Of a stretch of 22,278 nt of DNA, positions 17,468-22,278 are shown piece after piece. The stretch lies in NCBI GenBank assembly GCA_964459445.1, contig CAYWMP010000093.1, positions 1-22,278 of the forward strand, read 5' to 3'. The notes beneath the pieces are model-generated. The model did no database searches, was not told the origin of the DNA, and saw only the letters and a program-made list of their open reading frames with translations. Each line of letters begins with the position of its first letter. Position 1 is the stretch's first letter. The DNA is from CAYWMP01 sp964459445 (GTDB taxonomy: Bacteria > Desulfobacterota > DSM-4660 > Desulfatiglandales > HGW-15). The position numbers and the translations under genes are program-made.

Positions 17468-18817
17468 CTACTCTTTCGCCCTTTGCAGCGCGCTCCGTGA
17501 TGGCAACCGCTTCCTTGCGAAGATCTTCCTGTGCAACCAGTTCGTCCAGTAAGAGGCCGACGATTTCCTCACTAGAATATCCAAATAGCTTTGTAAATTC
17601 ACTGTCACACGCAGAATCAGCCCCTTATTATCGGTCAAGACAATAGCCTCGTGGGCGCTTTCAAACAATTGATCCAGGTAGGCCTTTTCGATCTGTATGG
17701 CTTCTGATGCCCTCTTTCTTTCGGTAATATCCCGCACAACACCTCTGAATCCGATCGGCTTACCGGAAGCATCTTTGATTAACGTTGCGGATAATTCTCC
17801 TGTTTTTGGCGTGCCGTCTTTGGTTAGGAATTCGTATTCAGTAAGGTATTCCGGGTTGCCCGTTTGGAAGATCCTGCTGAATCCTTGATACATTCTCTCG
17901 GCAGACTCTTCTGTCGCGATCTGACGGTAATTGACACCTAGTAATTCTTCCCTCGGATACCTGAGTAGGTCACGGTGGATAGGATCGTTGAAAAAAGTGA
18001 AATTTCCAGCAAGGTCCACCTCGAAATATCCCTCTTGAATACTATCCAGGATGGTTCGATATTTCGTTTCGCTCTGTCTAAGGGCCTCTTCAGTTTCCCT
18101 ATGAGCCGCGACCTTGGAGGTGAGTTCTTTGTTAAGATTGTCGGCCCGTCCCTTTTCCGATGTCAGGAATTCAATCAGACGGCGATTCTCATACTGCAAA
18201 TTTAAAGAAGAGGCGGCCATGTTATTCATACGGCTGGCGGCCAGGGTCATGGTGATCGCGCCAAGAAGGGCCATAAGGCCGAGGGTAATGTGTAGATCGG
18301 TTCCCTGTGCAAAAAAGCGGATGAGAAGGGGTGTCAATGCGGGCAGGGTAAATGACAAAAAAATGGTCATTCTAGCAGAGTAGGAAACAACCGCCCCAGC
18401 CAGCATGCCCGCTATAACAAGGAGTAGGAAGGCTTGATGGATAGGGGAGCCCAAAGGAAACAACCAAATCGCCGTTGAACCCCAGGTCAATCCATGGAAG
18501 CCGACTCCAAGGGTGTATCCGAAATCCCATCGCACGGCTTCACGGGAGGTCTCTGAAGCATGGTGATATCGATAGGTCAGAAGGGTTCGAAACAGGGTAA
18601 TAAGCAGACTGAAGGAAAGCCATAGGATGAGTGTTCTATGGGAAATCTGTTGCCACAGGACAAAGCAGAGAAAGACCGAAAAGCCCGCGCTGGTCAGGGT
18701 AAGCATGGGAGGATGACCAAAGACGGCCTTGATCTGTTCTCTCTTGATCCACAGGTTTTTTACGGCGCCCTGTTGATCGTCTGTGAATTGCTGGCCAACT
18801 TGGTTGCGATCGTTCAT
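17468..18817 (-). CDS. membrane PAS sensor, 5' part of the frameshifted hybrid kinase
   Basis: 449 residues as read, of which the first 404 are in the ancestral frame; the last 45 (from TVNLQSYLD) are out-of-frame junk. Seen: six hydrophobic segments at about 38-56, 62-82, 100-120, 127-147, 150-170 and 176-194, a coiled coil at about 205-250, a full PAS/PAC at about 251-375 (YRTILDSIQEGYFEVDLAG to DITERKRAS), and the first third of another PAS (FESAHEAIVLTDNKGLILRV) cut at V404. It lies 50 bp downstream of the GspE-like gene. The ribosome site is poor. The ATG overlaps the stop of a five-codon mini-ORF (start 18831), which could couple initiation. As annotated it lacks the kinase core. Confidence 0.8.
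   Translation of the reverse strand: MNDRNQVGQQFTDDQQGAVKNLWIKREQIKAVFGHPPMLTLTSAGFSVFLCFVLWQQISHRTLILWLSFSLLITLFRTLLTYRYHHASETSREAVRWDFGYTLGVGFHGLTWGSTAIWLFPLGSPIHQAFLLLVIAGMLAGAVVSYSARMTIFLSFTLPALTPLLIRFFAQGTDLHITLGLMALLGAITMTLAASRMNNMAASSLNLQYENRRLIEFLTSEKGRADNLNKELTSKVAAHRETEEALRQSETKYRTILDSIQEGYFEVDLAGNFTFFNDPIHRDLLRYPREELLGVNYRQIATEESAERMYQGFSRIFQTGNPEYLTEYEFLTKDGTPKTGELSATLIKDASGKPIGFRGVVRDITERKRASEAIQIEKAYLDQLFESAHEAIVLTDNKGLILRVTVNLQSYLDILVRKSSASYWTNWLHRKIFARKRLPSRSALQRAKE
17603..17606 (-). other. single-base frameshift inside a PAS domain
   Basis: On the coding strand the sequence reads CGT GTG ACA GTG AAT TTA. Adding one base after GTG gives R-V-x-S-E-F-T-K-L-F-G-Y-S-S-E-E-I-V-G, a textbook PAS continuation that joins directly to the downstream ORF. 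The distance 14964-18817 is 3854 bases, one short of a multiple of three, agreeing with exactly one lost base. No slippery heptamer is seen, so programmed frameshifting is unlikely. Either a real inactivating mutation or an assembly/sequencing error. Confidence 0.85.
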
Positions 18818-18867
18818 TTTTGGGATGTCATATCTTCGATTGGTGGGGGATCAAAAGATAAAGCCGG

Positions 18868-21432
18868 TTACCCATTCTTTAACTTTTCGAGAACGCTCTT
18901 TACCCTCAACAACAATATGTCTTTTTTGATCGGTTTTTTAAGATAGTCCATAGCGCCCAGGGAAAGTCCTTTCCTTTCGTCTTCCGCTGCCGTCCTCCCT
19001 GTCAAAAAGATAACAGGCGCCCGTATGCCCTTTTGGTTGATCATTTCGAGCAATTTGAAACCATCCAGATTGGGCATATTCACATCTGAAAGGATGAGGT
19101 CGAACTCCTTTTGAGCCAACTGGAGGAGGGCGTCTATCCCGTCTTCGGATGTGGTTACCCTGTATCCTCTGTTCTTAAGGAGTTTGGCTATCAGTTTTCG
19201 GGTGTCTTCGTTGTCATCTGCAACGAGTATGGATGTTCCCCCTGCGACTTTCTTCTCAGTTGGCGGCTGTGGAGCGTCTTCTTTGGGTTTCTTGGGTTTT
19301 GCCTTTTTTAGTCTGGCTTCTTCGACGAGCACTTTTTCATAAACATCTGTCGGGGCAAAAATGAGATCTTTTACCTTTTGAACGGCGTGGTTGCTTATCA
19401 AATAATCCCCTCGTTCCTGGGCAAAAGACCTTATCTCCGAAATGGGCGTACCTGTTCTAACCATCTCGGAGATATCCGCATCGAATTTCAGGATCTCATA
19501 GACGCCTTCTCGACCGCGGTACCCAGAGTTGTTACATTGCAGGCATCCGGATGGATGGGCCACCTGAGTTGGAAGCTCATTTGTAAAAGGGGCCAACATC
19601 AGTGCTTCTTCTTTGGAAAGGGGTACTGTTTTTTTGCAGTCGGGACACAACTTCTTAAGCAACCTCTGTGCAATGACGGCAAGGACCGTATCGGCCATGG
19701 AACCCCGTTCAATGCCCAGTCTTTCAAGCCGAAAAACGGCCGTGGTTGCATTGGATGTGTGCAGCGTAGTCATGGTCAGGTGACCGGTGCTTGCAAGTTC
19801 CATGGAGGTTCTCGCAGAGTAGGGATCTCTGACTTCGCCCATGAAAAGTATGTCCGGGTCCTGCCGCATGGCTGCCTTGAGGAGGGTCTCAAAGGTGACG
19901 CCGGCCTTTTCATGTACCTGTTGCTGATTGGCAAAGGGAATACGATATTCCACAGGATCTTCGATAGAAATGAGACTGCGTGTTTCACAATCCACTTTAT
20001 GAAGGAGGCTATAGATGGTGGTGGTCTTACCCGAACCCGTAGGCCCCACGATCAGGATGAGCCCGCCGCCGGTCCTGCCACCCAAATCGATCAAGGTATT
20101 GACCTGTTTATTCGTCATACCCAGGTCTTCGAGATCCTTTGGCTCCGAGTATGGTTCAAGCAATCGGATGATGACGCTTTCGCCGTTTGGCGTAAAGGTG
20201 GTGGACAGCCTGAAACTGAAAGTCCGGTCATCCAAGACCGCCGCAAAGGCGCCGTCCTGGGGTTTCCGCCTTTCGCCTATATCGAGACCACCGAGCAACT
20301 TGAAACGGGATATCACCTTAATGGCCGTCTCCCGTTTGAGGTTGTAAAAATCCTTGAGATCTCCATCGATCCTGAAACGGACCACCGTATTGTCCTCTTT
20401 GGGAAGGACATGAATATCGCTGGCCTTTTCAGTCACTGCTTTGTCGAGGATGCTGTTTGCGACATACACCACCGGTGCCGCTTTAGCATCAGATTCCGAG
20501 ACCCATTCAGCCTCTTCAGAAGTCGGTGAAACAATTTCAAGCTTGTCTTGGACAATCGTAAGATCTTCCGAAGGGGTGATGGTCTCATATCTGAAAAGCA
20601 TATCAATGTTTTCCGGTTCGCTTATCAAGAGCTCGGATTTTTGATCCAATCCGGAAAACCTTTTTAAATGCTCAAGTCGCTCCCAATCAAAAGGATTGCT
20701 AAGGACAAAGGCATCATTACCCGTCGTCTCGTTGATCACCGCCACAATGCTGCTGGATTTACAAAAGGGTGTCGGGAGTACGCCCAATTCAACGCTTTCA
20801 GGATTTACGGGAGAGATATAGGGAAGGTTTAAAAACTCAGAAATATATTGGGCCATTCTGCTGTTGCTGATACCCAATTCCCGGGTAATGGCGTAGATTT
20901 TGGAAGGTGTTGTTTTCGAATACTTATATTTATCCTTGGGAGTCAATTCCAGTTTGGTAAATAGGAATTCCTTAAATTGCAGATAGTCCGCGTTCTGTAT
21001 GGCTTCATAGAGGGTGCCGGCTTCCTGTTTGAGGGCTTTCCAACGGTCATCCGTTTTCGTGTGTTTGCGCACCTTTTCGAGCAGCTCGGCTTTTCTAATA
21101 GGTTTCACAAGATAGTCTACGGCGCCGACGGCAAAGGCCTTGGCCTTGTTTTGTTCACCTCCCAACGCCGTAACAAATACGACGGGAATGTAGGCGGTAG
21201 CGCTGTCTTTCTGGAGAATTGAACAGAACTCATAACCGTCCATCTCAGGCATCATAATATCAAGTAGAACAAGACTGGGTTTGAGCTTTTTGATCATCTC
21301 CAGACCTTCGGAACCGCTCTCCGCGGTCACGACATCATATCCGCTTTTTGAGAGGAGCCGTTCGATGAGTCTCAAGATATCCGGCTCATCATCGACACTC
21401 AAAATCAGATGCTTGTTTGGCTTGTTACTCAT
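18868..21432 (-). CDS. REC-GspE/PilB-type traffic ATPase-REC fusion
   Basis: 854 residues. N-terminal receiver (about 8-125) with DD at 14-15, phosphoacceptor D58 (LLDIMMPEMDG) and VKP lysine; a T2SSE_N/MshEN-like helical segment (about 165-260, ITRELGISNSRMAQYISEFLNLPY); the type II secretion/type IV pilus ATPase core (about 310-690) with Walker A GPTGSGKTTT (K469), Asp box SIEDPVEY, Walker B ILFMGEVRDP, His box TGHLTMTTLHTSNA and a zinc site C596, C599, C630, C633; a Lys/Pro-rich linker; a second receiver (about 733-852) with D783 (LSDVNMPNLDG). All catalytic motifs are intact. I chose the ATG at 21430-21432, not the longer 21516 start: it has GAGGTGG just upstream and overlaps the HPt stop (ATGAGTAA), while the 28 extra residues have no homology to a receiver. 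Hexameric inner-membrane-associated motor in this family; regulated here presumably by receiver phosphorylation. Confidence 0.9.
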   Translation of the reverse strand: MSNKPNKHLILSVDDEPDILRLIERLLSKSGYDVVTAESGSEGLEMIKKLKPSLVLLDIMMPEMDGYEFCSILQKDSATAYIPVVFVTALGGEQNKAKAFAVGAVDYLVKPIRKAELLEKVRKHTKTDDRWKALKQEAGTLYEAIQNADYLQFKEFLFTKLELTPKDKYKYSKTTPSKIYAITRELGISNSRMAQYISEFLNLPYISPVNPESVELGVLPTPFCKSSSIVAVINETTGNDAFVLSNPFDWERLEHLKRFSGLDQKSELLISEPENIDMLFRYETITPSEDLTIVQDKLEIVSPTSEEAEWVSESDAKAAPVVYVANSILDKAVTEKASDIHVLPKEDNTVVRFRIDGDLKDFYNLKRETAIKVISRFKLLGGLDIGERRKPQDGAFAAVLDDRTFSFRLSTTFTPNGESVIIRLLEPYSEPKDLEDLGMTNKQVNTLIDLGGRTGGGLILIVGPTGSGKTTTIYSLLHKVDCETRSLISIEDPVEYRIPFANQQQVHEKAGVTFETLLKAAMRQDPDILFMGEVRDPYSARTSMELASTGHLTMTTLHTSNATTAVFRLERLGIERGSMADTVLAVIAQRLLKKLCPDCKKTVPLSKEEALMLAPFTNELPTQVAHPSGCLQCNNSGYRGREGVYEILKFDADISEMVRTGTPISEIRSFAQERGDYLISNHAVQKVKDLIFAPTDVYEKVLVEEARLKKAKPKKPKEDAPQPPTEKKVAGGTSILVADDNEDTRKLIAKLLKNRGYRVTTSEDGIDALLQLAQKEFDLILSDVNMPNLDGFKLLEMINQKGIRAPVIFLTGRTAAEDERKGLSLGAMDYLKKPIKKDILLLRVKSVLEKLKNG

Positions 21433-21730
21433 AGACCACCTCAACATGCTCAAGGTAATGGGTAAGTTCCTGGATACGGACATGGATTTCTTGTGCGTCA
21501 CTGTCCTTTGCGGCATTTTCCAAAGCCATGCCTATATCCGTAATGGCGTCGAATCCATATCCGCCGCCGGCCCCTTTCATCTTATGTCCAAGGGATTGAA
21601 TGGTTTCGTAATCTCCCTTCTCCAATGCTTCCTCTAGCGTTTTTACATCCCTGTGCCTGTTTTCCAGAAACCCTGGCACAAGATCTTCGATTTCTTCGTC
21701 AACCGTCACAACAATCTTTTGGCTCACCAT
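21425..21730 (-). CDS. free-standing HPt phosphotransfer protein
   Basis: 101 residues, one HPt domain: helical, with H49 in SLGHKMKGAGGGYGFD, the HxxKGxxxxxG signature, followed by helices containing MALENAAKD and ELTHYLEHVEVVYE. It has no kinase or receiver of its own and would shuttle phosphate between receivers. The ATG at 21728-21730 has AAGGAGG at 8 bases. Its stop overlaps the start of the REC-GspE-REC gene (8 shared bases), so the two are translationally coupled, and the preceding gene ends in a hybrid-kinase receiver. This makes it the natural link from the hybrid kinases to the ATPase receivers. Confidence 0.92.
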   Translation of the reverse strand: MVSQKIVVTVDEEIEDLVPGFLENRHRDVKTLEEALEKGDYETIQSLGHKMKGAGGGYGFDAITDIGMALENAAKDSDAQEIHVRIQELTHYLEHVEVVYE

Positions 21731-21810
21731 TCATCCATCCTCCTTTATTGTGGAACTGCATGTTTCCATATGCCCCGTGACATCTCAATATCTCATAGCT
21801 TACATACCAG

Positions 21811-22278
21811 CTATTGAAAGTAAACCCTTATTGCTTCCAGGAGTTTGGCTTTCTTTATTGGTTTGGTGAGATGGGCATTGCATCCCGCATCAAGACTTTT
21901 TTGTTCTTCCTCCTTTGTGGCATAGGCGGTCAGGGCAACAATGGGGATCCCTTCCAAACCTTTTTCATTTTCCCATTCCCGGATTTCCCGGGTTGCCGTA
22001 TATCCATCCCTCACCGGCATCTGCATATCCATTAATACTAAATCATATTTCCCTGACACGAACTTCTCAACAGCAATCTGGCCGTTTTCAGCAAAGTCCA
22101 ATTTGCAGGGCGTCTTCTTGAGAAAGGATTTGAACAACAGGACATTATCCTCATTATCTTCAACGAGAAGAATGTGTATCGGCGGCAACGGCTCCTGGAC
22201 AGCAGGCTTTTTATCTGCCGGCTCTCTGGTCACAACTTTTTTTGTGCCCAGGGCGTTGGTAATGGCTTCAAATAACTC
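21811..22278 (-). CDS. hybrid histidine kinase, C-terminal receiver only (5' end outside window)
   Basis: 156 codons, open through the window edge. The first 12 residues visible (ELFEAITNALGT) match the end of a preceding receiver, as in the LELREAISIAVGK segment of the kinase at 14964-17465. A complete receiver follows: HILLVEDNEDN, phosphoacceptor aspartate in LVLMDMQMPVRDG, ALTAYATKEEEQ, and LTKPIKKAKL. A GTG at 22231-22233 could start a 140-residue stand-alone receiver, but the match to a preceding receiver argues for a longer tandem-receiver hybrid kinase running off the window. It lies 80 bp upstream of the HPt gene on the same strand. Close paralogue, including 20-23 base exact DNA matches, of the last receiver at 14964-17465. 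Confidence 0.85.
   Translation of the reverse strand, partial: ELFEAITNALGTKKVVTREPADKKPAVQEPLPPIHILLVEDNEDNVLLFKSFLKKTPCKLDFAENGQIAVEKFVSGKYDLVLMDMQMPVRDGYTATREIREWENEKGLEGIPIVALTAYATKEEEQKSLDAGCNAHLTKPIKKAKLLEAIRVYFQ

Noticed and set aside
18814..18831. Five-codon mini-ORF ending in the start codon of the membrane sensor
   Set aside because: Too short to claim as a gene; noted only as possible translational coupling.
19378..20529. 383-codon open frame on the plus strand, antisense to the GspE-type gene
   Set aside because: Lies wholly over the conserved ATPase motifs, has no recognisable domain and no ribosome site; a shadow of codon bias in the real gene.
21433..21516. Longer N-terminus for the REC-GspE-REC protein
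   Set aside because: Would overlap the HPt gene by 92 bases, adds 28 residues unrelated to receivers, and a better-placed ribosome site serves the ATG at 21432.
21795..21814. 6-bp inverted repeat ATAGCT-N8-AGCTAT at the end of the right-edge kinase
   Set aside because: Short arms overlapping the stop codon and no T-run; could occur by chance.
1..22278. CRISPR arrays, tRNA/rRNA genes, insertion sequences, phage or toxin-antitoxin modules
   Set aside because: No regularly spaced repeats, no transposase or integrase motifs and no RNA gene signatures were seen.

Overview
The window reads as a chromosomal segment of a Gram-negative, probably anaerobic bacterium. A deltaproteobacterial (Desulfobacterota-like) origin fits best: large multi-PAS hybrid histidine kinases, an HstK-like Ser/Thr kinase/AAA/histidine kinase giant, a GspE ATPase fused to receiver domains, the NAD-linked class 1B dihydroorotate dehydrogenase pair, and several radical SAM enzymes. 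There is no rRNA, tRNA, CRISPR array or transposase, so the taxonomic call is inference from gene content only.

Left part (1-4.2 kb) is metabolic. A minus-strand pair encodes a carboxymuconolactone decarboxylase-family protein and, downstream, a leucine/glutamate-type dehydrogenase cut by the window edge. Divergent from it on the plus strand run a ROK-family sugar kinase-like protein lacking the usual zinc motif, then pyrK and pyrD (dihydroorotate dehydrogenase 1B, overlapping by one base). The divergent intergenic region holds a TTGACA-type promoter candidate and a 7-bp inverted repeat.

Middle part (4.3-8.2 kb) has two unrelated radical SAM genes that converge with 10 bp between their stop codons: one with an N-terminal cobalamin-binding-like domain (plus strand) and one with a SPASM-like C-terminal cysteine cluster (minus strand). 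Upstream of the second, in the same direction, lies a permuted papain-like (YiiX/NlpC-P60 superfamily) hydrolase.

Right part (8.2-22.3 kb, all minus strand) is a signalling locus. In transcription order it has: the C-terminal receiver of a hybrid kinase (cut by the window edge), a free-standing HPt protein, a REC-GspE-REC traffic ATPase whose start overlaps the HPt stop, a membrane PAS hybrid kinase split by a single-base frameshift into two ORFs, an 11-bp perfect hairpin, and the 2159-residue HstK-like protein. The visible hybrid kinases end in tandem receivers without an HPt domain, so the HPt protein is the obvious candidate to pass phosphate from kinase receivers to the receivers on the GspE-type ATPase. 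That would be a multistep phosphorelay whose output is a type II secretion/type IV pilus motor rather than a transcription factor. No pilin, secretin or platform gene is in the window, so the physical target of the ATPase is unknown.
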